A stretch of DNA of 56,817 nt from contig NZ_BMII01000032.1 in NCBI RefSeq assembly GCF_014641855.1, positions 1 through 56,817 of the forward strand, written 5' to 3'. The notes under the pieces were generated by a model that saw nothing but the letters and a program-made list of their open reading frames with translations, did not search any database and was not told the DNA's origin. Both the position numbers and the translations under genes were made by a program. Positions 15,878 through 25,481 of this stretch are shown one piece after another (the first letter of the stretch is position 1; each line of letters begins with the position of its first letter). Source of the stretch: Shewanella inventionis (GTDB lineage Bacteria; Pseudomonadota; Gammaproteobacteria; Enterobacterales; Shewanellaceae).

Positions 15878-17581
15878 ATGAGTAAACGTGTCGTAATCGA
15901 CCCTATCACCCGTATCGAAGGCCATTTACGCGTAGAGGTAGAAGTTGATGACAATAATGTCATTACTAAAGCCTGGTCATCATCTACCTTGTGGCGTGGC
16001 ATTGAAGTGATTTTAAAGGGCCGTACTCCAATGGATGTGGGCTTAATTGTGCAGCGTATTTGTGGTGTTTGTACTTATTCCCACTATCGCTGCGGTACTG
16101 AAGCGGTTGAAGATGCATTAGGGGTAAAAATTCCGCTCAATGCAAAGTATTTACGTAGTTTGATGCAGTCGTCGTTATACATGCACGACCATATTGTGCA
16201 TTTTTATCACTTACACGGTTTAGATTGGGTTGATGTGGTCTCGGCATTAAGCGCCGACCCAGCTTTAGCAGCCAAAGTGGCCATGCAATATTCTGATGCG
16301 CCCATCGCTGCAGGTGAAGGTGAATTAAAAGCAGTACAAGCACGAGTAAAAGGGTTGGTTGAAACTGGCAAGCTTGGCCCCTTTGCTAATGCGTACTGGG
16401 GCAATGGTACTTATCGCTTTAGCCCTGAACAAAACCTTATTGCGTTATCGCACTACTTAAAAGCGTTAGAAGTTCAGCGTGTGGCAGCCGAAATGCTTGC
16501 CATTTTTGGCGGTAAATCACCTCACCCACAATCGATTGTGGTGGGTGGTGTTACCTCTGTACGCGACATGCTAAGCCCTGCACGTTTACAAGAGTGGAAA
16601 CAAAAACACGCTATTGTACAAGACTTTATTGAGCGTGCTTATCAAGCTGATATTGTTATGGCAGCAGAGGCTTTTGGCACTGAGGCCAGTGTGCTTGGCG
16701 GCGTTAATGTAAACAGTTTCTTGTGTGGCGATGATTTTATTATGGCCGACGGCGAATACTTGTTTAACCAGGGGGTGATCATTAAAGGCGATTTAGCCAA
16801 TGTAATGGATATTAATCCTGATTTAATCCGCGAAGATGTTACCCACGCCTGGTACAAAGCCGATGGTCCACAGCACCCTTATGAAGGCACAACGGTGCCA
16901 GATTACACAGGGTTTGTTGAACGCGACACAGTGTATGGCAAATTGCCCACGTTAGATGGCGATGGTAAATACTCATGGGTGAAATCACCGCGCTATCAAG
17001 ATGAGCCCGTTGAGGTAGGCCCACTCGCCTGCTTATTAGTCAACTACGCCCGTGGTAATCAAACCGTGGTTAATGCCGTTGATGGTCTGTTGGCTCGCAC
17101 TGGTTTACCTATCGATGCGCTATTTACCACCTTAGGTAGAACCGCTGCTCGTATGTTGCAAACCGTGCTCGTGGGCCAGGCCAGTTTAGCCACGTTTGAT
17201 GCGCTATTAACCAATATGCAGTCAGACGAATCAACCTATGTAAAACCTGAAATTGACCCTAATAAAGTTTATGAAGGTTACTCCATGATTGAGGCGCCAC
17301 GCGGCATGTTAAGCCATTGGATCCGCATTAAAGATGCCAAGGTAGAAAACTATCAAGCTGTGGTGCCCACCACCTGGAATGCTGGGCCTGTAGATGCTAA
17401 TGGCAAAATGGGGCCATATGAAGCATCACTTATTGGCTTAAAACTTGAAGATCCAACTAAGCCATTGGAGGTCATTCGTATTATCCATTCGTTTGATCCT
17501 TGTATGGCGTGTTCTGTCCATGTGATGGATTACAACAAGCAAACGCTTGGCCAATTTAAAATTGATCCTAACGGATTTTAA
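15878..17581 (+). CDS. hyaB: [NiFe]-hydrogenase large subunit
   Basis: The 567-residue catalytic subunit carrying the NiFe(CN)2CO centre. The N-terminal ligand motif is RICGVC (Cys62, Cys65). The C-terminal motif is DPCMACSVH (Cys542, Cys545), followed by 19 residues, VMDYNKQTLGQFKIDPNGF. These are expected to be removed after His548 by the HyaD protease once nickel is loaded. The protein has no signal peptide and is exported with HyaA through the Tat system. GGAGG is well placed before the ATG, three bases after hyaA. Length and all metal ligands are normal. Confidence 0.96.
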   Translation: MSKRVVIDPITRIEGHLRVEVEVDDNNVITKAWSSSTLWRGIEVILKGRTPMDVGLIVQRICGVCTYSHYRCGTEAVEDALGVKIPLNAKYLRSLMQSSLYMHDHIVHFYHLHGLDWVDVVSALSADPALAAKVAMQYSDAPIAAGEGELKAVQARVKGLVETGKLGPFANAYWGNGTYRFSPEQNLIALSHYLKALEVQRVAAEMLAIFGGKSPHPQSIVVGGVTSVRDMLSPARLQEWKQKHAIVQDFIERAYQADIVMAAEAFGTEASVLGGVNVNSFLCGDDFIMADGEYLFNQGVIIKGDLANVMDINPDLIREDVTHAWYKADGPQHPYEGTTVPDYTGFVERDTVYGKLPTLDGDGKYSWVKSPRYQDEPVEVGPLACLLVNYARGNQTVVNAVDGLLARTGLPIDALFTTLGRTAARMLQTVLVGQASLATFDALLTNMQSDESTYVKPEIDPNKVYEGYSMIEAPRGMLSHWIRIKDAKVENYQAVVPTTWNAGPVDANGKMGPYEASLIGLKLEDPTKPLEVIRIIHSFDPCMACSVHVMDYNKQTLGQFKIDPNGF

Positions 17582-17611
17582 TTAGGCTGTTGGATTAGGA
17601 GGGATAAAAGT

Positions 17612-18277
17612 ATGGAACATATCGCAACCCACCACAGGAAGCTGATATTTACTCCGGCCATTCGCATATTTCACTGGCTGAGGGCCTTGGCCATTTTGGT
17701 GTTGGTGATCACGGGATTTTATCTCTCGTGGCCATTTTTAGTGGCACCAGAAAGCTCTGATGTACTGGTGCAAGGCTGGATCCGCTTTGCACATATCGTG
17801 TTTGGCTTTTTACTCACAAGTATCACCCTAGTGCGGTTTTATTTGTATTTTTTTAGCCGCAATAACATTGAGCGAAAATCGTTTAAGGATGTACTGAGTA
17901 TTAACAGCTGGATTGTTCAGCTTAAATCTTACATTTGGATGGGGCATTTGCATAAAGCTGGGGTTTACGGCCCATTGCAATTTGTCACCTATGTAGCGAT
18001 TTCGTTTGTGGCATTAATCATTTGTGTAACTGGTTTGGTGCTGTATGCCAATGTGTATCACTTGGGTGTAGGTGGTTTACTCGCAGACGTATCGGCCTGG
18101 TTAACAGCCTGGTGTGGCGGATTAGCTAACTTACGGATTATTCATCACTATTTAACATGGGCATTTATCATCTTTGTGGTGATCCATGTGTATATGGCGG
18201 TGTGGTCTGGTATTCGCTTTAAACATAACTCTGTCGACTCTATCGTGTCAGGTTACGACTACCATAAGGATCACTAA
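17612..18277 (+). CDS. hyaC: Hydrogenase b-type cytochrome subunit
   Basis: A 221-residue inner-membrane di-haem cytochrome b that accepts electrons from HyaA and reduces quinone. Four hydrophobic segments are visible: LRALAILVLVITGFYLSW, IVFGFLLTSITLVRFYLYF, VTYVAISFVALIICVTGLVL and YLTWAFIIFVVIHVYMAVW. Candidate haem histidines are in FHW (near residue 24), FAH, HKAG and HHYLTW/HVY. A strong AGGAGG precedes the ATG, 30 bases after hyaB. Length and topology match the Ni/Fe-hydrogenase cytochrome b family. Confidence 0.93.
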   Translation: MEHIATHHRKLIFTPAIRIFHWLRALAILVLVITGFYLSWPFLVAPESSDVLVQGWIRFAHIVFGFLLTSITLVRFYLYFFSRNNIERKSFKDVLSINSWIVQLKSYIWMGHLHKAGVYGPLQFVTYVAISFVALIICVTGLVLYANVYHLGVGGLLADVSAWLTAWCGGLANLRIIHHYLTWAFIIFVVIHVYMAVWSGIRFKHNSVDSIVSGYDYHKDH

Positions 18278-18282
18278 TAAGC

Positions 18283-18837
18283 GTGAAAAAAATATTGCTG
18301 TTAGGTATAGGCAATGTATTGTACGCCGACGAAGGTGTCGGCGTACATTTTGTCAATTATATCAAAGATAAATATCAATTTAACCACGCACATGATCAAC
18401 TGGATATTATTGATGGCGGCACCTTAGCCCAGGGGCTTATTCCCATCATTTGTCAGTATGATCATTTAATTGTGGTTGATACCGTAAACAGTGTGGGCGT
18501 CGGCCCAGGCGAAGTGTATTTTTTTGATTTTGACCACGCCCCAGCTGAAATTGACTGGCAAGGCAGTGCCCACGAAGTCGAAATGCTGCAAACCCTCAAC
18601 ATGATGGACATCGTTGGCGATAGACCGCATACCTTTGTGTTAGGTGTAACCCCAACCGTTATTGAACCCATGGTTTTAGGCTTAACTAATCACCTGCTTG
18701 ATGCAATACCCACAATGGAAAAGGCACTGCTTAGGCATATGTCATCCATTGGTTTTACCTATGACTGCGTGGCAGATATTGCCATTAGTCATGTGATCCC
18801 TGATGCCTATAAGCGAGGTTGCTATGTCGATGCATAA
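18283..18837 (+). CDS. hyaD: Hydrogenase maturation protease
   Basis: The 184-residue endopeptidase that removes the C-terminal tail of HyaB after nickel insertion. It begins at a GTG (18283) with MKKILLLGIGNVLYADEGVG, the family's N-terminal signature, whose Glu/Asp binds the nickel. The second metal Asp lies in IVVDTVN and the His in SAHEVEM. It follows hyaC by five bases. Its 3' end overlaps the start of the HypF-like gene by 14 bases. Related to HybD/HupD; family assignment is secure. Confidence 0.93.
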   Translation: MKKILLLGIGNVLYADEGVGVHFVNYIKDKYQFNHAHDQLDIIDGGTLAQGLIPIICQYDHLIVVDTVNSVGVGPGEVYFFDFDHAPAEIDWQGSAHEVEMLQTLNMMDIVGDRPHTFVLGVTPTVIEPMVLGLTNHLLDAIPTMEKALLRHMSSIGFTYDCVADIAISHVIPDAYKRGCYVDA

Positions 18838-20719
18838 CATTCGATTTGATTTTGTTTGCCAGCGCCCGGTGCCATTGTACGAGCATTTATGTAATCACTA
18901 TTTAACACGTACGGCGTTAGCCATTAGTATTGGTTGTGAGCCACAAGAAATAGATGGGGCCGTCTGTTATTTTATTGAGGCTTATGCTCAACAAGCACAG
19001 CTTGAGTCGTTAGCCGATGACATTGCCAGTGACTTTTTGCTGTCGGTTTGGCTGCAAAAAACTGAAATTAAACGCATTGAATCTAAAACAGGTAAAAACA
19101 CACCGTTTGCGGTTATTAAGCACCAAGGCCTACCCTTGTATTTTTGTCAGCATTGTCAGCCGCAATTTGGCGACAATCAACACCCCAACTTTGGTGACAT
19201 CAACTTAGCTTGTGAACACTGTAAAGGCCATTTCAAATTAAGCCGTGAGCAAAAATCGTTAACTCGGCTAGACATTGCAGCAATGGCAGGTCAATTACTC
19301 AGTGAACAAACCCTTGCTTTACCTATGCTTGGGATCGCCCTGGCAATATCGCCAATCACGGCAAATAACACGGCAAATAGTACATATCAAAGACCACGGA
19401 TATTAGTGTGTAATCCTAACTCGCTAAACAGCCAATTTTGTGTAAATGACAATCAGGTATTGGCGTTGTCGAGCATAGAAAAGCCCATTTTAAGGGTAAG
19501 GCCAAGTAGCGATCACCCAAGCCTTCATGCCCCTTTGTATGATATTCAATTTGCAGAAAATCGCTTACTGGTAATATTAACTGAAATGCTTCGCCAAAAA
19601 GGCGTGCATTGGGTGTATGTTTATCAAGATGAAGTAGATAAAGCCAAAATGGATCCGCCTTTGTACCTGGCCAGTATTGCCAAGGGCTGGTTGCCGATAA
19701 CCAGTTATGCTGACGGCCATATCCCGTTGCCAACAAACCTAACCTGTTTACACGATGAAAGCAGTTATAAAACAGATACCCACAAATATGTGGTAAAAAG
19801 CCATCACAACGAATTGGCATGGCATGTTATATCGCTTTGTACGGCTCAACATCAGGCGGCTACTTACACAATAAACCAAAGTGTAACCTCTGCTGATGGT
19901 GCCAATATTAACAAAAGCCTGCGAGCCTTATCTGCTGGCCATTTACGCCATAATAACAACGAGCATTATGGTAAACCCCAGTTTGTAAAACATGCTGCGG
20001 TGCTGTATTTCAGTCAACATCACCCATGCCAAATTGTGACCATGGATGATAACAGCCAAGCTGAGCTATTTTTTGAACTGCCTGAGCTTCCTCATAATGG
20101 ATATGAGTTGTGTCACGCCCTACAGGACTCGGCGCAAAAAAGTTTATTCGACAAATTTAAACAACTGCATCCCAAAGAGTACAACCAGTTACTGGATTTA
20201 CACTTTAGTGCAAACGATGGCCGGCTCAACCAGTTAATGGCCGCTTGTGCCGTCGTGATTGGCGCTGGGCAAAGCCACAAACGAGACAATAAACAGATCA
20301 GTGTCATGGCTTTAGCAGACAGATTTATCTCGTTAGCCATGTCTTACCAGGGTAATAGCGCACCGCGGATTGACTTTCCGTTAACAAAAGGGATGGCACA
20401 CAGAAGCCTAAATTGGTGTAAAACCCTTGGGGCGTTAATGAGTTTTAAACTGGCTGGCGATGCCAATTTGGCAAAACTTGCGTTTGCGTTTCATGACTCG
20501 TTTGCCGATTATTTAAGCCATTGGATTGAGCATGTAGATCAAAATATTGGCATTAAACAACTGGTGCTTGCAGGCAGTGATTTTGCAAACCCAGTATTGA
20601 CCGAACGCATTCAACTTCGCCTAGGTAAAAATTATCCGCTGGTGGTTAACCCTTTACTCGATCTTGATGGCGTTAATATCGCAATTGGTGGGCTATATCT
20701 CAAACAGCGCCGTGGATAA
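18824..20719 (+). CDS. HypF-like hydrogenase accessory protein (HydE type)
   Basis: A 631-residue protein between hyaD and hypF. I chose the ATG at 18824 because GAGG lies just upstream, within the end of hyaD. The middle has a zinc-ribbon-like CQHCQPQFG..CEHCKG. The C-terminal ~200 residues (VVIGAGQSHK, QLVLAGSDFANPVLTERI, DLDGVNIAIGGLYL) resemble the Kae1-like domain of HypF, whose equivalent ends in NDGGIALGQLWYG. The acylphosphatase module and first HypF zinc pair are absent. The arrangement hydABCD-E with a HypF-like E is known to me from epsilonproteobacterial hydrogenases, where HydE is needed for activity; E. coli HyaE is an unrelated thioredoxin-like protein. Homology here is by eye, and the reaction is unknown. 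Confidence 0.6.
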   Translation: MSMHNIRFDFVCQRPVPLYEHLCNHYLTRTALAISIGCEPQEIDGAVCYFIEAYAQQAQLESLADDIASDFLLSVWLQKTEIKRIESKTGKNTPFAVIKHQGLPLYFCQHCQPQFGDNQHPNFGDINLACEHCKGHFKLSREQKSLTRLDIAAMAGQLLSEQTLALPMLGIALAISPITANNTANSTYQRPRILVCNPNSLNSQFCVNDNQVLALSSIEKPILRVRPSSDHPSLHAPLYDIQFAENRLLVILTEMLRQKGVHWVYVYQDEVDKAKMDPPLYLASIAKGWLPITSYADGHIPLPTNLTCLHDESSYKTDTHKYVVKSHHNELAWHVISLCTAQHQAATYTINQSVTSADGANINKSLRALSAGHLRHNNNEHYGKPQFVKHAAVLYFSQHHPCQIVTMDDNSQAELFFELPELPHNGYELCHALQDSAQKSLFDKFKQLHPKEYNQLLDLHFSANDGRLNQLMAACAVVIGAGQSHKRDNKQISVMALADRFISLAMSYQGNSAPRIDFPLTKGMAHRSLNWCKTLGALMSFKLAGDANLAKLAFAFHDSFADYLSHWIEHVDQNIGIKQLVLAGSDFANPVLTERIQLRLGKNYPLVVNPLLDLDGVNIAIGGLYLKQRRG

Positions 20720-20759
20720 ACGTTAAAATAGCACTGTCTAATTTAACGGCAGATTGAGT

Positions 20760-23237
20760 ATGGCATCAGTACAACAAGTGATTATTGTAGTAAAAGGAAT
20801 TGTACAAGGGGTTGGGTTTCGCCCCTTTGTATATCGCTTAGCTAAACAACTTAATATACTTGGCACTGTGCTCAATAATCACCATGGTGTAACCATCGAA
20901 CTCCAGGGTGAGTCAAATGTTATCAGCCAATTTATTAATACATTAACCACATCGCCGCCCCCATTGGCCAGAATAGACAGTATTGATAAAACCTACATTG
21001 AACCATTATCTCCTTTTAACGCGTTTACCATTATTGAAAGCCAGGCTGTTGATGGCGAGCATGCAAATGTAGCCGTTTCTGCAGACAAAAGTGTCTGTGA
21101 GGATTGTATTAACGAGATAAACGATCCGTTTAATCGCCATTATTTATACCCCTTTACAAATTGCACTAATTGCGGCCCACGTTACAGCATTATTAAGGCC
21201 TTGCCATACGACCGCTGCAATACTGCTATGGCCGATTTTGTTATGTGTAACCAATGCCACAATGCATACACAGATCCACTCAACCGCCGCTATCATGCAC
21301 AGCCAGTTAGTTGCCCAACGTGCGGGCCACAATTGCAGTTAACCCTATTAAATGATCGATTTGCACCATTGCTACATAACGACCCTCTCATTGATACCGC
21401 TGAACTCATTAAACGTGGCGCCATTGTGGCCATTAAAGGTTTAGGTGGGTTTCATCTTGTGTGTGATGCCGCTAACGACACCGCCGTAAACCAATTACGC
21501 TTGCGTAAGCAGCGCCCAGCAAAACCTCTGGCAATTATGGTAAAAGACTTGGCCCAAGCAAAGCTGTGCGTTACGGGTAATGACACAGAATGGCAGGTAT
21601 TAACTAGCGCAGAGAAGCCCATCACCTTATTAACTAAACAGGTCAACAATCCGCTTAAACTGAGCGAGCAACTTGCCCCTGGAATTGACCGTCTTGGGGT
21701 GTTTTTACCCTATACACCATTGCATTACTTATTGATGCAAGCACTCGACAACCCCATAGTGGCAACGAGTGCTAACCGAAGCGGTGAGCCCATTATTGGT
21801 AGCAAAGCAGAAATTGAGCGTCATCTTGGGCACGTTGTAGACGCTATTGTTGACCATAACAGGCCCATTATTAATGCTTGTGATGACAGTGTAGTGCAAG
21901 TGATCAACCATCAATTACAAGTGATCCGTCTGGCCCGTGGCTATGCGCCATTGACCATAAACCGTCAGGTAGCGACAACCGCTGAGAATGAAAACCAAGC
22001 TGCAATTCATGAGTCACTTGGCTGCAATATTTTAGCGGTAGGGGCACAACAAAAAAATGCTGTCGCATTCGGTTTTGACCATTGCATGATGTTATCGCCG
22101 CACATTGGTGATTTGTTTAGTCTTGAGGCACAAACGTATTTTCACCAAAGCTTAGCCACATTTAACCGCTTGTATGACTTTACTCCCAGCCATATCGTAC
22201 ATGACAAGCATCCACAATATGCACCAAGCCAATGGGTATGTAATTACCAACAGCAACATGCATTACCCGCAGCGCATTGCATTGGCGTACAGCATCATTA
22301 TGCACATGTGTTGTCTGTAATGGCGGTCAATCAACACACGGATAGTGTATTGGGGATAAGCTTTGATGGCACAGGCCTTGGTGACGATGGCGTGTTATGG
22401 GGCAGCGAAGTGATGCTTGCCGATATTCATGGGTATCGTACCCTCGCCCATTTTAGTGAGTTTTCACTTATCGGTGGTGAGCAGGCCATTAAGCAACCTG
22501 TGCGTATTTTATTAGCTCTGCTGTTTGAGCATTTATCCGTTGAGCACATCCTTACATTACCGATAAACGCCATTCAACACTTAGGTGAGAATACCGTAAG
22601 AAACTTATACACATTGTGGCGTAATAACCGTCACTGTATTCCATGTCGCTCTGTTGGTCGTTTATTTGATGCTTTGGCGGTGGGTCTTAATTTACTTGAA
22701 CAAAATCAATATGAAGGCCAGGCCGGAATGATGATAGAAACGGCTGCTAATCTCTATCTTAAGCGTAAAACTCACCCAAATACTGGCCACGAAATAAATA
22801 ACAATGGCGCACAAACCATAACTTTACAGCGCAAAACCACAGCGCAGAGTGGATCTTCAACAATAACATGGAACAGCAGCGCCTTGATCACCGAGCTAGT
22901 AACTGCAGCGCATCACACAAACAACCCGCTCGCTGTATCAACACCTGAAAATGTGCATATTCAACAAGCGTGCTGGCATTTTATGGCGCAAATTGCTGAG
23001 CAAATCGATGTGATATCGAGAGATTATCGCCATATTCCCATGGTTTTTTGCGGTGGCGTATTTCAAAACAAAACCTTATTAAACCATTGCTTAACAAACG
23101 CTCAGCTTAACCAGCATCCGGTATTAGCAAGTCAATATGTACCCATTAATGACGGCGGTATTGCACTTGGCCAGTTATGGTATGGATTACAAAGATTTAT
23201 ACCAAAAACATCACAGACTACCCCTGTAACGACTTAG
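20760..23237 (+). CDS. hypF: Carbamoyltransferase HypF
   Basis: The 825-residue enzyme makes thiocarboxamide on HypE from carbamoyl phosphate, the source of the active-site cyanide ligands. Domains in order: acylphosphatase (VKGIVQGVGFRPFVYRLA); two zinc fingers (CEDCINEINDP..CTNCGPRY and CNQCHNAYTDP..CPTCGP); a YrdC-like domain (AIKGLGGFHLVCDA, KQRPAKPLAIMV, ATSANRSGEP); and a Kae1-like domain (VQHHYAHVLSVM, SFDGTGLGDDG, CGGVFQNKTLL). All hallmarks are intact. The ATG at 20760 gives the expected N-terminus; a TTG at 20754 is the only upstream alternative. It follows the HypF-like gene by 40 bases. Confidence 0.95.
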   Translation: MASVQQVIIVVKGIVQGVGFRPFVYRLAKQLNILGTVLNNHHGVTIELQGESNVISQFINTLTTSPPPLARIDSIDKTYIEPLSPFNAFTIIESQAVDGEHANVAVSADKSVCEDCINEINDPFNRHYLYPFTNCTNCGPRYSIIKALPYDRCNTAMADFVMCNQCHNAYTDPLNRRYHAQPVSCPTCGPQLQLTLLNDRFAPLLHNDPLIDTAELIKRGAIVAIKGLGGFHLVCDAANDTAVNQLRLRKQRPAKPLAIMVKDLAQAKLCVTGNDTEWQVLTSAEKPITLLTKQVNNPLKLSEQLAPGIDRLGVFLPYTPLHYLLMQALDNPIVATSANRSGEPIIGSKAEIERHLGHVVDAIVDHNRPIINACDDSVVQVINHQLQVIRLARGYAPLTINRQVATTAENENQAAIHESLGCNILAVGAQQKNAVAFGFDHCMMLSPHIGDLFSLEAQTYFHQSLATFNRLYDFTPSHIVHDKHPQYAPSQWVCNYQQQHALPAAHCIGVQHHYAHVLSVMAVNQHTDSVLGISFDGTGLGDDGVLWGSEVMLADIHGYRTLAHFSEFSLIGGEQAIKQPVRILLALLFEHLSVEHILTLPINAIQHLGENTVRNLYTLWRNNRHCIPCRSVGRLFDALAVGLNLLEQNQYEGQAGMMIETAANLYLKRKTHPNTGHEINNNGAQTITLQRKTTAQSGSSTITWNSSALITELVTAAHHTNNPLAVSTPENVHIQQACWHFMAQIAEQIDVISRDYRHIPMVFCGGVFQNKTLLNHCLTNAQLNQHPVLASQYVPINDGGIALGQLWYGLQRFIPKTSQTTPVTT

Positions 23238-23303
23238 CGCTTGTGGGGCCGATCACATTTTTACACTAGATGCTGCATAAGGACGCGTTGTTTTGATTAA
23301 AAG

Positions 23304-23317
23304 CTGATATACGTCAA
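23304..23317 (+). promoter_or_regulatory. Possible FNR/CRP-type site upstream of hypB
   Basis: CTGATATACGTCAA matches TTGATnnnnATCAA at eight of ten informative positions and lies in the 140-base gap between hypF and hypB, the only sizeable gap in the cluster. It may mark an internal promoter for hypBCDEA. No convincing -10 was found at the required distance. Confidence 0.35.
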
Positions 23318-23377
23318 AGAATCCATGTGTAAGTTATCTGACACTAGAAATAAGAAAAGTCAGGTTAGGGAAATATT

Positions 23378-24112
23378 ATGTGCAAAGATTGCGGCTGCTC
23401 TATCACACAGGATCATACGGGTCATCATCATGGCGACCATCTCCACAGCAATCCTCAATTAAACGACAAAAAAACCTTAGCGGTTATTCATAAAATTTTG
23501 GATAAAAACGATGTTGAGGCCCAGCATAACCGAGATCATTTTGCCTCTCACCATGTGACAGCGTTTAATTTAATGAGCAGCCCTGGCAGTGGCAAAACCA
23601 CGCTTCTTGAATGCTTACAAGAGTACCTTGAGCAAAAATATGCGGTGATCGAAGGTGATTTAGAAACCTCACGCGATGCCGACCGTCTGCTAGCTAAAGG
23701 GATTAATGCATATCAAATACAAACTGGCTCAGCCTGTCACCTCGATGCCTTTATGGTGCATGGCGCATTGCATCATATGGATTTAAATCCCATCGACATT
23801 TGCTTTGTAGAGAACGTTGGCAATTTGGTTTGCCCTGCCAGTTACGATGTGGGTACCCACAAAAATATTGTATTGCTGTCGGTCCCAGAAGGCGATGACA
23901 AAATTGAAAAGTATCCGGTGATGTTTCGCCGTGCTGATGTGGTGGTAATTACTAAATCGGACCTTCTGCCTTACTTTGATTTTGATATTGAACAGGCAAA
24001 ACAGCAACTGCACAAACTTAACCCGAACGTTGAACTTTTTGTGTTATCTGTGAAAAATTCTGATTCAATGAATGCCTTTGCGCAATGGATCAGCGCCAAT
24101 CTGGAGCGATAA
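23378..24112 (+). CDS. hypB: Hydrogenase nickel-incorporation GTPase HypB
   Basis: A 244-residue GTPase that delivers nickel to HyaB with HypA. The N-terminus MCKDCGC is the high-affinity nickel site. A His-rich stretch HTGHHHGDHLH (residues 13-23) suggests nickel storage. The P-loop is SPGSGKT (68-74). GDLETSRDADR and NVGNLVCPASYD form the switch and the G-domain metal site, and TKSDLL is the guanine-specificity motif. GGGAAATATT precedes the ATG. It is followed by hypC after two bases. Confidence 0.95.
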   Translation: MCKDCGCSITQDHTGHHHGDHLHSNPQLNDKKTLAVIHKILDKNDVEAQHNRDHFASHHVTAFNLMSSPGSGKTTLLECLQEYLEQKYAVIEGDLETSRDADRLLAKGINAYQIQTGSACHLDAFMVHGALHHMDLNPIDICFVENVGNLVCPASYDVGTHKNIVLLSVPEGDDKIEKYPVMFRRADVVVITKSDLLPYFDFDIEQAKQQLHKLNPNVELFVLSVKNSDSMNAFAQWISANLER

Positions 24113-24114
24113 TC

Positions 24115-24354
24115 ATGTGTTTATCAGTACCCTCTAAAATTGTTGAAATACATGATGATGCAAGTGTAACTGTTGACACATTAGGCGTTAAGCGCCGTGT
24201 AAGTAGTCATTTAATGACCGAGCCATTAAGCCCAGGTGACTATGTATTAATACATATTGGTTTTGTAATGAATAAAATCGATGAGAAAGATGCCCAGCAA
24301 AGTCTCGATTTATACCAAGAGATTGTTGAAAAAATGCAACTGGAGTCTGAGTAA
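24115..24354 (+). CDS. hypC: Hydrogenase assembly chaperone HypC
   Basis: The 79-residue chaperone that, with HypD, carries the Fe(CN)2CO unit and docks on HyaB. The start is fixed by the conserved MCLSVP, where Cys2 is the functional thiol; the ATG at 24115 has GGAG about nine bases upstream inside hypB. An in-frame ATG at 24085 would bury Cys2 and is rejected. Its stop overlaps the hypD ATG by one base, so the two are translationally coupled. Confidence 0.94.
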   Translation: MCLSVPSKIVEIHDDASVTVDTLGVKRRVSSHLMTEPLSPGDYVLIHIGFVMNKIDEKDAQQSLDLYQEIVEKMQLESE

Positions 24355-25481
24355 TGATTACCCTTAATGATTTCTATCAAGGGTTTCGAGATCCAAAAAC
24401 CATTGCACATTTAGCGGCACTCATACGTGAGCAAGCAGCACAGACAACAGCGCAAATTAATATAATGGAAGTGTGCGGCGGCCATACTCACACCATTATG
24501 AAATACGGGTTATTGCAACTGCTGCCAAATAACATTCGGTTTATTCACGGGCCAGGCTGCCCTGTTTGCGTGATGCCAAAAGAGCGCATTGACCATGCTG
24601 CAGTGCTAGCCAGCCAAGAAAATGTCATTTTAGTGACCTTAGGCGATATGATCCGTGTGCCCGGCTCAATGGGCAGTTTGGCGCAATTTCGTTCTCAAGG
24701 CTGCGATATCCGCCCTCTTTACGATCCACTCGATGCATTAACCATTGCCCGTGATAACCCAGATAAAACAGTAATATTTTTTGCCATCGGCTTTGAAACC
24801 TCAACCCCAATGACAGCAGCATTACTGGCACAGGCAGAAGCGCAAAATATCGCTAATTTGTTGTTTCATATTAATCATGTGCTTGTACCACCTGCAATTG
24901 ATGCGGTAATGGCAGACAGTCGTGCTCAGGTTAATGCTTTTATTGGCCCAGCCCATGTAAGCGTAATTAGTGGCGCCAAAATTTATCAGCCAGCTGTCGA
25001 CACCTACAACACGCCTGTGGTGGTGTCTGGCTTTGAGCCTGTTGACGTGATGGAGTCGATTTTACGCATTGTTAAACAAAAAGTGGTACATGAAGCAAAA
25101 CTCGATATTCAGTACAGCCGCTCTGTGACCTATGAAGGTAATGTCGCTGCACAGCAACTGGTGAACAAATACTTTATGGTGCGAGACAGTTTTCGTTGGC
25201 GCGGACTTGGTCCCATTGCGCGCTCAGCACTAGCCTTAAAGCCCGAATATCAACACCGAGACGCCGAACGTATCTTCGTTAAGGTGCTGCCAACAGCCGA
25301 AATCGATGACCATAAAGCCTGCCAGTGTGGCGACATTTTACGTGGATTAGCTAATCCTAAAGACTGCAAGGTATTTGGTCGTGGCTGTACCCCACAAACG
25401 CCATTAGGCAGCTGTATGGTGAGCTCAGAAGGGGCTTGTAACGCTTATTATCGCTATGGAGAGGTGCAAAATGGCAACTAA
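24354..25481 (+). CDS. hypD: Hydrogenase maturation protein HypD
   Basis: A 375-residue [4Fe-4S] scaffold on which the Fe(CN)2CO group is assembled. Conserved motifs are all present: MEVCGGHTHTIMKYGL (iron-site Cys), HGPGCPVCV (disulfide pair), FAIGFETSTP, and the C-terminal cluster ligands CQCGDILRG, CKVFGRGCTP and GSCMVSSEGAC. It shares one base with hypC (TAATG). Its last eleven bases overlap hypE. Confidence 0.95.
   Translation: MITLNDFYQGFRDPKTIAHLAALIREQAAQTTAQINIMEVCGGHTHTIMKYGLLQLLPNNIRFIHGPGCPVCVMPKERIDHAAVLASQENVILVTLGDMIRVPGSMGSLAQFRSQGCDIRPLYDPLDALTIARDNPDKTVIFFAIGFETSTPMTAALLAQAEAQNIANLLFHINHVLVPPAIDAVMADSRAQVNAFIGPAHVSVISGAKIYQPAVDTYNTPVVVSGFEPVDVMESILRIVKQKVVHEAKLDIQYSRSVTYEGNVAAQQLVNKYFMVRDSFRWRGLGPIARSALALKPEYQHRDAERIFVKVLPTAEIDDHKACQCGDILRGLANPKDCKVFGRGCTPQTPLGSCMVSSEGACNAYYRYGEVQNGN

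Noticed and set aside
19416..19820. Minus-strand frame inside the HypF-like gene
   Set aside because: Shadow frame; the sense strand has the conserved product and operon context.
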